From the NCBI GenBank assembly GCA_947372535.1, contig CANBUA010000067.1, positions 1 to 18,468 of the forward strand: 18,468 nucleotides of DNA, written 5' to 3'. Of the stretch, positions 1-6,463 are shown one piece after another (positions within the stretch are counted from its first letter, which is position 1; each line of letters opens with the position of its first letter). Source of the DNA: Burkholderiales bacterium. Lineage in GTDB: Bacteria > Pseudomonadota > Gammaproteobacteria > Burkholderiales > Burkholderiaceae. The position numbers and the translations under genes are program-made. The notes under the pieces were generated by a model. That model saw only the letters and a list, made by a program, of their open reading frames with translations. It was not told the origin of the DNA and made no database searches.

Positions 1-1266
1 GGTGGCCTCGGCCACGTCCAGCAACCGGCGGTTGTGGTCCATGGACGTTTTTTGCAGCGTCCTGAATGCGGCCTCTTCGGTCATGCCCAGGCGAGACATC
101 AAGGCGCCTTTGGCCCGCTCGATGACTTTGCGTTCGTGCAAGGCGCGGCGTGCGGCATCGAGTTCGACCTCCATGCTGACCAGGCGTGCCGACTGGGTTC
201 GCAGCAGGTCAACCAGCGAGGCGGTGTGTGTATCACCAGACGACTTGGGCTCTTGGCCAGGCCCATCGGACATGGCGGGCAACACTGGCGCCGCATCGGG
301 TTGCTCGGAGGCGTTGAAAAAGCGATCCACGGCGTGCGCATGCGGCGGCGGGTTGTCGCGTAACTGGCGCAGTAGACCTTCCGAATCGAGCAGATCCTGC
401 TGGGCCGCATGGATCTGAGCATCGCCTTTCAGCCGCAGGCATTGCACCAGTTCGTTCTGGAGCAGCCACATCTCATGGATGCGTTCGCTGGAGACTTCGA
501 ACCACCGATCGCTCAGGCCCGTGTCCAGCGAAGCACCCGGACGCGCTGTACACAAGGTGCGGCGAAGGCGTTCGAGCTGTGCCACCTTGGGCCTCAATTG
601 ATGTTGCTGCCAGCGTGCGCGCAAGGCCTCCTCGGCAAATTCCTCGAAGACCTGCAGACTGCGCTCCTGCGCGTCGATCAGGTGGACAATGCGCTGTTGC
701 TGGGCCTCGTCACAGGAACCCGATGCGAACAGCGGCGCCCCGACAGCCCGTTCCTGGCCGGCAGCCTCCTTGCCTTGCAGAAGATGAACGAAGGCCACCA
801 GCAGGCGAGAGATGTCCGGGTGCATGGCCGCATCGGCCACGTGGAAGATCAATTCCAGCAGCCCGGCGATCAGGTGGCTGAAGGCCGCCACCGAATCGTG
901 GGCACTCGGGGTTCGCAGGTCGATGCGTTGGCGCAGGTCAACCAGGGCATCGAGGTCCAGCAGCACCCAGGCCATCAGCGAGAGCGTGCGGGCGGTGGCG
1001 CTTTGCCCGGGCTCGGCCTGCGTCGCGAACAGCGTGCGCAGTGTGGCCTCAATGGGTCGCGCGGCTTCCAGGGCCGACTGCCGCTCAGCCGCAAAGCGCT
1101 GGCCCTTGGAGGCCAGGTAGATGCTGGTCGCGCCGCGCTCGGTCTGCAACACGTGGATCAATTGCCCGATGACATCGGCCAGCGCTACACGACCGGCCAA
1201 GTGCTGCATGGCCTCGATGTCGAGTTGTTTGGCGCGCAGAACGAGGTGGGAGACGGTCAATGACAT
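1..1266 (-). CDS. nasR: NIT-ANTAR nitrate-responsive antitermination regulator (NasR-like), 3' end cut by window
   Basis: The frame reads 422 codons from ATG at 1266 to the window edge without a stop. An in-frame stop at 1282-1284 leaves this ATG as the natural start, although no strong ribosome binding site is visible. The N-terminal part resembles a NIT (nitrate/nitrite-sensing) domain, with the helix and ERG motif HVLQTERGATSIYL near residues 38-51. The C-terminus (about 363-422) is an ANTAR RNA-binding domain with ALHERKVIERAKGALMSRLG followed by MTEEAAFRTLQK. This architecture is that of Klebsiella NasR, which binds a two-hairpin leader RNA when nitrate is present and prevents transcription termination. 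Here the gene lies 112 bp downstream of nirD on the same strand, and matching hairpins sit in the nirB leader (4425-4484). Only a few C-terminal residues should be missing. The family call is firm; the ligand and target are inferred. Confidence 0.9.
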   Translation of the reverse strand, partial: MSLTVSHLVLRAKQLDIEAMQHLAGRVALADVIGQLIHVLQTERGATSIYLASKGQRFAAERQSALEAARPIEATLRTLFATQAEPGQSATARTLSLMAWVLLDLDALVDLRQRIDLRTPSAHDSVAAFSHLIAGLLELIFHVADAAMHPDISRLLVAFVHLLQGKEAAGQERAVGAPLFASGSCDEAQQQRIVHLIDAQERSLQVFEEFAEEALRARWQQHQLRPKVAQLERLRRTLCTARPGASLDTGLSDRWFEVSSERIHEMWLLQNELVQCLRLKGDAQIHAAQQDLLDSEGLLRQLRDNPPPHAHAVDRFFNASEQPDAAPVLPAMSDGPGQEPKSSGDTHTASLVDLLRTQSARLVSMEVELDAARRALHERKVIERAKGALMSRLGMTEEAAFRTLQKTSMDHNRRLLDVAEAT

Positions 1267-1378
1267 GGACAGACAGCAGGTTCAGGAAGCAACCCCGCCA
1301 TTGTCCGCAATTTGCCGACCCCTGTCTCATGTCTCGCTTGTGGCCAGTTGGTCCCGCAACCGGGAGGCCGTCAAATCT

Positions 1379-1726
1379 TCATTCGACAGCGACCAGCACC
1401 TGGCCGTCCTCGATGCGTACCTCGTGAGCGCGCACCGAGTACTCGGGTGATTCGATGCATTCGCCGGTGCGCAGGTCCAGGTGATGTTTGTACATCGGCG
1501 AGGCCACGACAGTGCGCTCGCCCAGGTTGCCGACCAGGCCGCGCGAATTGATGCTGGCGCCCGACTTGGGATCGACGTTGTCGATGGCGAAAAACTGATG
1601 CGCGCCCACGCGGAAAACCGCGACGTGCCGGTCATCGACCAGGGCGCATACACCCGTGTTGGGCAGGATGTCATCGACGGCGCACACGGCGGTCCAGTTC
1701 AAGGTGTCGGTGGTCATGGTGGTCAA
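1379..1726 (-). CDS. nirD: Assimilatory nitrite reductase (NADH), small subunit NirD
   Basis: This 115-residue protein has the length and pattern of NirD, the small partner of NirB in the cytoplasmic NADH-dependent reduction of nitrite to ammonium. It has a Rieske-type beta fold without cluster ligands. Where a Rieske protein has C-x-H and C-x-x-H, this one has AIDNVDP (about residue 47) and PMYKHHLD (about residue 76), so it holds no Fe-S cluster, as is typical of NirD. It begins 12 bp after the nirB stop, on the same strand, so the two are surely cotranscribed. Its start is ATG at 1726; a second ATG three codons further in (MTTMTT) is a possible alternative. Confidence 0.95.
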   Translation of the reverse strand: MTTMTTDTLNWTAVCAVDDILPNTGVCALVDDRHVAVFRVGAHQFFAIDNVDPKSGASINSRGLVGNLGERTVVASPMYKHHLDLRTGECIESPEYSVRAHEVRIEDGQVLVAVE

Positions 1727-1738
1727 GTCCTTGAAAAT

Positions 1739-4285
1739 TCAAGCCAGCGAGTCGGCGGCGGGGGCGAAAGAGGGCGCGGCAATCGCTTGCTCTTCCGGGC
1801 GGGCCGGACGGATCTGGCCGCGCTCTTGCACGAACATCACGTGCTCGTCCTTCTTGTCGCTGTTGACGAAAGAGCGGAAACGCTTGCGCACCTCAGGGTC
1901 GGTCACGGCCGTCTTCCACTCGCACTGGTAGGTGTTGACCACATGCTGCATCTGAGCTTCCAGCTCGGCGTTCAAACCCAGGCTGTCTTTGAGCAACACG
2001 TTCTTGAGGTAGTCCAGGCCACCTTCCATGTTGTCGCGCCAGGTGCTGGTGCGTTGCAGGCGGTCGGCGGTGCGCACGTAGAACATCAGGAAGCGGTCGA
2101 TCAGGCTGATCATCTCTGCCTTGTTCAGGTCGGAGGCGATCAACTCGGCGTGGCGAGGCTTCATGCCGCCGTTGCCGCACACATACAGGTTCCAGCCCTT
2201 CTCGGTGGCGATGATGCCGATGTCCTTGCCCTGGGCTTCGGCGCATTCACGCGTGCAGCCCGAGACACCGAACTTGATTTTGTGCGGCGAGCGCAAGCCT
2301 TTGTATCGGTTCTCCAGCTCGACCGCCAGGCCGACGCTGTCGCCCACGCCATAGCGGCACCAGGTCGAGCCCACGCAGCTCTTGACCGTGCGCAGCGACT
2401 TGCCATAGGCGTGGCCAGATTCGAATCCAGCGGCGATGAGTTCTTCCCAGATGAAAGGCAGCTCTTCCACCCGGGCGCCGAACAAGTCCACGCGCTGACC
2501 GCCGGTGATCTTGGTGTACAGGCCGTACTTCTTGGCAACTTGGCCTACAGCGATCAGGCCGTCGGGCGTGACCTCGCCGCCGGCCATGCGGGGCACGACC
2601 GAGTAGGTGCCATCCTTCTGGATGTTGCCCAGGTAGTAGTCATTGCTGTCCTGCAGACCGGCCAGGTCCTTCTTCAAGACGAAGTCGTTCCAGCAGGAGG
2701 CGAAGATCGATGCCGCCACGGGCTTGCAGACATCGCAGCCCAGGCCATGGCCGTGCTTGGCCACCAGGTCATCAAACGTGCGGATCTCGCCGACGCGGAC
2801 CAGGTGGTACATCTCCTGGCGCGAGTAGGCAAAGTGTTCGCAGACATGGTTGTTGACCGCCATGCCCTGCTTCTTCATTTCGAACTTCATGACCTGCGTG
2901 ACCAGAGGCACGCAACCCCCGCAGGTGGCCCCGGCCTTGGTGCAGGCCTTGAGCTTGCCGATGTCGGTGGCGCCATCGCACACGGCGGCGCAGATCTGGC
3001 CCTTGGTCACGTTGTTGCACGAGCAGATCTGGGCGCTGTCGGGCAGGGCGTCCACGCCCAGTCCGGGCTTGGCCTGGCCATCGCTCGAAGGCAGGATCAG
3101 AAACTCGGGTGAATCGGGCAGGGTGATGCCGTTGAGTGCCATCTGCAGCAGGGTGCCGTATTCATCGGCATTGCCAACCAGCACGGCGCCCAGCAACTGC
3201 TTGCCATCTTCGCTGACCACGATCTTCTTGTAGATCTGCTTGAGCTCGTCCACATACTGGAAGGAGCGGCTGTGCGGGGTCTTGCCTTGGGCATCACCGA
3301 TGCTCGCCACGTCCACGCCCATCAGCTTGAGCTTGGTGCTCATGTCGGCACCGACGAAGGCCGCATCAAGCTGGCCGGCGATGTGCTTGGCGGCCACGCG
3401 GGCCATGTCGTAGCCCGGGGCGACCAAACCGAAAGTTTGCTCGTTCCATGAGGCGCATTCGCCGATGGCGTAGATGTCGTGGTCGCTGGTGCGGCATTCA
3501 CTGTCGATGGCCACGCCACCGCGGGGGCCGATGGCCAGCACGCATTGGCGGGCCAGTTCATCACGCGGGCGGATGCCGGCGGAGAACACGATCATGTCGG
3601 TCTCCAGCCAGGTGCCATCGGCAAACACCATGCGGTGGCGGGCCGTGGCGCCATCGGTGATCTCCACCGTGTTGCGGCTTGTATGCACCTGCACGCCCAG
3701 CGATTCGATCTTCGTGCGCAGCACGCGGCCACCGCCATCGTCCACCTGCACGGTCATCAAGCGTGGTGCGAACTCGACCACGTGCGTCTCCAGGCCCAGG
3801 TCCAGCAAGGCCTTGCCGCATTCCAGGCCCAGCAGGCCGCCGCCCACGACCACCCCGGTATTGGAGCGCGCGCCGCATTCCTTCATCGCTTCCAGGTCTT
3901 CGATGGTGCGGTAGACGAAGCAGTTGGGGCGATCACGCCCCGGGACGGGCGGCACGAAGGCATTGGAGCCGGTGGCCAGCACCAGCTTGTCGTAGGGCAG
4001 CACCTCGCCGTCGAGCGTGGTGACGGTGTGGGCGCGCCGGTCGATGGACGCGGCACGTGCCGCCAGGCGAAGCGAGAAGCCAGTGCGCTCGAAGAAGCCA
4101 TGCTCAACCAGGGACAGATCCTCAGCCGTTTTGCCGGAGAAGAATTCGGAGAGGTGCACGCGGTCGTAAGCGGCGCGCGGCTCCTCGCACAGCACCGTGA
4201 CCTCGGCTTGTTCAATGCCCGACTCGGCCAGGCTTTCCAGGAACTTGTGGCCAACCATGCCATGGCCAACGAGGATGATCTTCAT
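1739..4285 (-). CDS. nirB: Assimilatory nitrite reductase (NADH), large subunit NirB
   Basis: This 848-residue protein is almost the same length as E. coli NirB. The N-terminal FAD/NAD(P)H oxidoreductase part starts with MKIILVGHGMVG and has a second dinucleotide-binding loop, GVVVGGGLLGLE. A BFD-like [2Fe-2S] domain follows, with cysteines at 421, 423, 455 and 458 (CSC and CGGC). The siroheme/[4Fe-4S] nitrite reductase part has ligands C637 and C643 (CVGSTWC) and C677 and C681 (CTREC). All expected cluster cysteines are present, so the enzyme looks intact. Electrons pass from NADH through FAD and Fe-S to siroheme, reducing nitrite to ammonium in the cytoplasm. The frame is open 26 codons further upstream, but ATG 4285 has a GGAG ribosome binding site at good spacing and begins with the conserved N-terminus. 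The leader (4286-4484) contains candidate regulatory RNA. Confidence 0.97.
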   Translation of the reverse strand: MKIILVGHGMVGHKFLESLAESGIEQAEVTVLCEEPRAAYDRVHLSEFFSGKTAEDLSLVEHGFFERTGFSLRLAARAASIDRRAHTVTTLDGEVLPYDKLVLATGSNAFVPPVPGRDRPNCFVYRTIEDLEAMKECGARSNTGVVVGGGLLGLECGKALLDLGLETHVVEFAPRLMTVQVDDGGGRVLRTKIESLGVQVHTSRNTVEITDGATARHRMVFADGTWLETDMIVFSAGIRPRDELARQCVLAIGPRGGVAIDSECRTSDHDIYAIGECASWNEQTFGLVAPGYDMARVAAKHIAGQLDAAFVGADMSTKLKLMGVDVASIGDAQGKTPHSRSFQYVDELKQIYKKIVVSEDGKQLLGAVLVGNADEYGTLLQMALNGITLPDSPEFLILPSSDGQAKPGLGVDALPDSAQICSCNNVTKGQICAAVCDGATDIGKLKACTKAGATCGGCVPLVTQVMKFEMKKQGMAVNNHVCEHFAYSRQEMYHLVRVGEIRTFDDLVAKHGHGLGCDVCKPVAASIFASCWNDFVLKKDLAGLQDSNDYYLGNIQKDGTYSVVPRMAGGEVTPDGLIAVGQVAKKYGLYTKITGGQRVDLFGARVEELPFIWEELIAAGFESGHAYGKSLRTVKSCVGSTWCRYGVGDSVGLAVELENRYKGLRSPHKIKFGVSGCTRECAEAQGKDIGIIATEKGWNLYVCGNGGMKPRHAELIASDLNKAEMISLIDRFLMFYVRTADRLQRTSTWRDNMEGGLDYLKNVLLKDSLGLNAELEAQMQHVVNTYQCEWKTAVTDPEVRKRFRSFVNSDKKDEHVMFVQERGQIRPARPEEQAIAAPSFAPAADSLA

Positions 4286-4319
4286 GTGTACTCCGACGGA
4301 AAGGCGGGGGGATGACCCA

Positions 4320-4350
4320 GGTGGATGAGCAAGGAACGCTCCAATCCACC
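4320..4350 (-). other. Stable hairpin in nirB leader near the ribosome binding site
   Basis: On the minus strand GGTGGAT pairs with ATCCACC (7 bp), followed inward by a two-base bulge and GAGC/GCTC (4 bp) around a 7-base loop. The hairpin ends about 34 bases before the nirB start codon. No T-run follows on either strand, so it is not a standard intrinsic terminator. It may be a leader element or stabilise the mRNA. A further hairpin (CCCAAA, CTGG loop, TTTGGG) lies at 4359-4374. Confidence 0.45.
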
Positions 4351-4379
4351 GTGATGGCCCCAAACCAGTTTGGGATAAG

Positions 4380-4420
4380 CAGCCGAAAGTCTTGGGTCAA
4401 AGCCAGGACCTTCAGGGCTG
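4380..4420 (-). other. Large hairpin after the ANTAR-type hairpins, possible attenuator
   Basis: On the minus strand CAGCC pairs with GGCTG, and after a 2-base CT bulge GAAGGTC pairs with GACTTTC (one G-U pair). This gives a 12-bp stem around a 15-base loop. It begins four bases after hairpin P2, the place where NasR-type leaders carry their attenuator. It is followed only by CTTATCCC, a poor U-tract, so intrinsic termination is doubtful. It could be a weak, pausing or Rho-assisted attenuator. Confidence 0.4.
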
Positions 4421-4424
4421 TTGT

Positions 4425-4440
4425 CCGCCGTCGTTAGCGG
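4425..4440 (-). promoter_or_regulatory. ANTAR-target hairpin P2 (hexaloop AACGAC) in nirB leader
   Basis: The minus strand reads CCGCT-AACGAC-GGCGG: a 5-bp stem, closed by a T-G (U-G) wobble, around a six-base loop. The loop has A at position 1 and G at position 4, the two positions conserved in the known ANTAR RNA motif. It lies 19 bases after the matching loop of P1 (4460-4473) and about 140 bases before the nirB ATG. A NIT-ANTAR gene lies in the same gene cluster. Confidence 0.65.
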
Positions 4441-4448
4441 AGATCGTT

Positions 4449-4484
4449 TGCATGTGCTGGGGCGACACTACCCACGGACACGCA
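4449..4484 (-). promoter_or_regulatory. ANTAR-target hairpin P1 (hexaloop AGTGTC) in nirB leader
   Basis: The core at 4460-4473 reads, on the minus strand, GGGT-AGTGTC-GCCC: a six-base loop with A1 and G4, closed by a T-G wobble as in P2. Outside a 4x4 internal loop the stem continues with TGCGTGT pairing to ACATGCA (7 bp, one G-U). The outer stem starts exactly at the transcription start predicted from the sigma-54 promoter (4484). Together with P2 it fits the tandem-hexaloop layout bound by ANTAR proteins. Confidence 0.65.
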
Positions 4485-4494
4485 GACTTATAGG

Positions 4495-4510
4495 AGCAAT
4501 AGATATGCCA
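4495..4510 (-). promoter_or_regulatory. Sigma-54 (RpoN) promoter of nirBD
   Basis: The minus strand reads TGGCATATCTATTGCT, differing from TGGCAC-R-N4-TTGCW only at the sixth base. GG (4509-4508) and GC (4497-4496) have the exact -24/-12 spacing. The predicted start is 4484, giving a leader of about 199 bases. Sigma-54 control is known for nitrate and nitrite assimilation operons such as Klebsiella nasF. The overlapping TATAAG-like sequence has no good -35 partner. Confidence 0.75.
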
Positions 4511-4570
4511 GGGAAAATGCCCTGGGCGAGGCGGCGCACGCACCAGGGTGGGGGCTTGCTGCGCTTCGAT

Positions 4571-4587
4571 GCCACCAAAACGGTGCA
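4571..4587 (-). promoter_or_regulatory. NtrC-like enhancer site upstream of nirBD
   Basis: The minus strand reads TGCACC-GTTTT-GGTGGC, matching the NtrC consensus TGCACC-N5-GGTGCA at 10 of 12 defined positions with correct spacing. Its centre is about 95 bases upstream of the predicted sigma-54 start, reasonable for an enhancer. A weaker half-site with GGTGCG lies at 4539-4555. NtrC binding is an inference from the match and the promoter type. Confidence 0.6.
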
Positions 4588-4681
4588 ATTCAGGCGGCGA
4601 ACACCTTCCGCGATTGGTGTGCTGGGCTTGGCCATGGTGCTGATTCGCCGCATTTGAGCCAAAAAATCGTTCGAGCGAAGA

Positions 4682-4711
4682 TTGTTTGCAATTGAGAATC
4701 ATTCGTATTAA
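4682..4711 (+). promoter_or_regulatory. Promoter overlapped by a Fur box, driving the 4796-6342 operon
   Basis: TTGAGAATCATTCGTATTA (4692-4710) resembles the Fur box: TGAGAATCATT matches 10 of 11 bases of the central TGATAATCATT, although the right arm is degenerate. A plausible sigma-70 promoter overlaps it: TTGTTT (4682-4687), an 18-base spacer, and TATTAA (4706-4711). Fur bound here would block the polymerase, so the downstream genes should be switched on by iron shortage. The element sits about 200 bases from the divergent nirBD start. Confidence 0.6.
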
Positions 4712-4795
4712 AGTGAGTGCTCTTTGGAACAGGCCAGACCCGACACATGCGCACGCATCCAGGTCAAGCCGTCCGCCAGCTTCGAGGATCTACGC

Positions 4796-5041
4796 ATGCA
4801 CCACCACGACACCAACGCCCATGGCCCGGCCGAGACCATTGTCACCAGCGACATGGGCAGCGTCAGCACCTGCTCCTGCGGCATCGTCACCGTGACCCTG
4901 CAGTACTTGAGCCTGCGCTTCGAGCCGGCGGCATTCCGGGCGTTTCAAGGCCTGCTGACGGTGGCGCAGCATCGGCTCGATGGCGAGCGCACCAGCGTTC
5001 GCCACTCACCCATGCCCGCTGACGCGCCACCGGTGCACTGA
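4796..5041 (+). CDS. Small His/Cys-containing protein of unknown function, first gene of a Fur-type operon
   Basis: This encodes 81 residues from ATG 4796, preceded by GAGG at suitable spacing. The frame also opens at TTG 4724, only 13 bases after the -10 element and without a ribosome binding site, so the ATG is preferred. The protein begins MHHHDTNAH, has a compact CSCG motif (about residues 26-29), then an alternating hydrophobic strand (IVTVTLQYLSLRF) and an amphipathic helix (AAFRAFQGLLTVAQHRL). There is no signal peptide or membrane segment. The His cluster and CSCG could bind a metal, but this is a guess. The gene lies 14 bp before the DUF2325 gene and downstream of a Fur-like box. I do not recognise a named family; coding status is supported by operon position and codon usage. 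Confidence 0.7.
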   Translation: MHHHDTNAHGPAETIVTSDMGSVSTCSCGIVTVTLQYLSLRFEPAAFRAFQGLLTVAQHRLDGERTSVRHSPMPADAPPVH

Positions 5042-5055
5042 CCCAGGAGACCCCC

Positions 5056-6342
5056 ATGTGCAACAAGCAAGAGGCCAATCAGTTGGACGCCATCGTGCGC
5101 GAGGCCGCCACCCGCAGCGGTGCCACCTTGTTGACGACAGTGCCACCGCCGCCATCGCCGCAGGGCTCGCGCCGCCGCCGTCTGTGGGAGCTTGACGACC
5201 ACGCGCATTGCCCCGTGGTCGGGGTGTGCCTGCCCATCAATGTGCTGCGCCGCACGATTGACAAGGTCCTGGGTGGCCAAGCCGTGGCCAACGATTACGA
5301 CCTGCACTGCGGCGCGATCGCCGAGTGCAAGCTGCGCACGCCCCTGGCTGAAGCCGTTCAGCGCGAGCTGGATGGGCGCTACATGCTGGCCTTGCGCCAG
5401 GTGTCCAAGATCAAGACCTCGGAGGCTTTGGCGGTTTGGTGGCAGCAAGCCGCCCGTGGCAAAGACCTGGCGGGCGCTTTGTGGGCCGTGCTTACCCATG
5501 CCCGTTGCACGCCCGCCATTGAGCACCACGTGCTGGGCGAGGTTCACATGATCCAGCACCAGGTCGGCGCCGCTGTTCGCGCTGACCTGCAACGCTTCGA
5601 AGCACTCATCGATGAGAACGCCATCCTGGCGCGCGAACTGGCGACTGTGCAGGGCCGCACCACGCGCCTGGCTGAGGAGCAAGCGCGGCGCAGCGAGCAG
5701 CAGCATGGCCAGATCGTGCAACTGCGCGCCGAGCTGATCGGCCGCGACACCACCATCGCCGCCTTGCGCGACGACTTGCAAACGTTGGAAGCGGCTGTGC
5801 CCGGCCTCAAAAGCCGTGTGGACCTGGCCCGGGAAGGCGAGCGCCACATCGATCGCATCCACCAGTTGGAGCGTCTGCTGCTGCAATCGACGCATGAAGC
5901 CGAGCGCCAGCGCCGCCTGGCCGAAGAGATGACCGCCGAGTTGCATCGCCGCGACCTGGATTCAAGCCCCGTGATCGACCAGTCCCCGGATCAGGAGGTC
6001 TCGGCCAACCTGGACGACCGGGCCGTGCTGTGTGTGGGCGGCCGGCAAGCCAGCGTGCCCATCTACCGCCAGTTGATTGAGCGAACGGGTGGGCGCTTCC
6101 TCCACCATGACGGCGGCGAAGAAGACAACGTGGCCAAGCTCGATGCCACCTTGGCCGCGGCCGACCTGGTGATCTGCCAGACTGGCTGCATCAGCCATGA
6201 CGCCTATTGGCGCGTCAAAGACCACTGCAAACGCACGGGCAAACGGTGCGTTTTCGTGGAGAGCCCCAGCACAGCTGGTCTCAAGCGTGCCCTGCTGACC
6301 CTGGTGCCAATTGCGGCCGTGACGTCCGCCCCCGGGGCCTGA
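5056..6342 (+). CDS. DUF2325 domain protein with Cys/His-rich N-terminal half and coiled coil
   Basis: This encodes 428 residues from ATG 5056 with AGGAGA five bases upstream. The C-terminus (about 323-412) matches DUF2325: it starts AVLCVGGR, then has HHDGGEEDN, LVICQTGCISHDAYWRVKDH and KRCVFVESPSTAGLKRAL, a Rossmann-like pattern. Residues about 175-300 are strongly heptad-like and should form a coiled coil. The N-terminal half (about 44-158) contains many Cys and His residues (H49, H51, C52, C58, H84, C85, C91, H148, C151, H157, H158), which may bind metal. There is no signal peptide, so it is probably cytoplasmic. The biochemical function of DUF2325 is unknown to me. Pairing with the small upstream protein behind a Fur-like box suggests a role in iron limitation, which is inference. 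Confidence 0.88.
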   Translation: MCNKQEANQLDAIVREAATRSGATLLTTVPPPPSPQGSRRRRLWELDDHAHCPVVGVCLPINVLRRTIDKVLGGQAVANDYDLHCGAIAECKLRTPLAEAVQRELDGRYMLALRQVSKIKTSEALAVWWQQAARGKDLAGALWAVLTHARCTPAIEHHVLGEVHMIQHQVGAAVRADLQRFEALIDENAILARELATVQGRTTRLAEEQARRSEQQHGQIVQLRAELIGRDTTIAALRDDLQTLEAAVPGLKSRVDLAREGERHIDRIHQLERLLLQSTHEAERQRRLAEEMTAELHRRDLDSSPVIDQSPDQEVSANLDDRAVLCVGGRQASVPIYRQLIERTGGRFLHHDGGEEDNVAKLDATLAAADLVICQTGCISHDAYWRVKDHCKRTGKRCVFVESPSTAGLKRALLTLVPIAAVTSAPGA

Positions 6343-6395
6343 CTACTGGGCGGGGCGGTCTTCTTTGGTGCGGTTTTAGGCCAGCGTGCGCCATG

Positions 6396-6427
6396 AAAAA
6401 CGCCCGCTGGCTGCTTGCCGCGGGCGT
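6396..6427 (-). terminator. Intrinsic terminator of the cold-shock gene
   Basis: On the minus strand CGCCCGC (6426-6420) pairs with GCGGGCG (6407-6401), extended by one A-T pair, around a 12-base loop, followed by TTTTT (6400-6396). It lies about 37 bases past the cold-shock gene stop. Read from the plus strand the hairpin has no T-run, so it gives only weak support as a terminator of the DUF2325 operon. Confidence 0.8.
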
Positions 6428-6463
6428 GGTGCCAATCAAATCTGGCGAGGACCTCAGCGGAGG

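Noticed and set aside
409..1263. Long plus-strand frame of 284 codons opposite the NIT-ANTAR gene
   Set aside because: The minus strand encodes recognisable NIT and ANTAR motifs. The plus frame is a high-GC shadow with no family resemblance.
1342..1369. Hairpin between nirD and the NIT-ANTAR gene (TCCCG, CAAC loop, CGGGA; flanking GGCC pairs)
   Set aside because: No T-run on the minus strand, so it is not a convincing terminator; the genes may still be cotranscribed.
1481..3112. Plus-strand frame of 543 codons opposite nirB and nirD
   Set aside because: It is rich in HVV/QADH-like composition typical of antisense to GC-rich genes, with no motif; nirB is certain.
4490..4495. TATAAG-like sigma-70 -10 element near the nirB start
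   Set aside because: The matching -35 position (TTCCCT) is poor, while the overlapping sigma-54 elements are nearly perfect.
4412..4702. Short frames on both strands in the nirB upstream region (also 4421-4657 plus)
   Set aside because: They cover the sigma-54 promoter, NtrC-like site and leader hairpins, have no convincing ribosome binding site and have unnatural composition.
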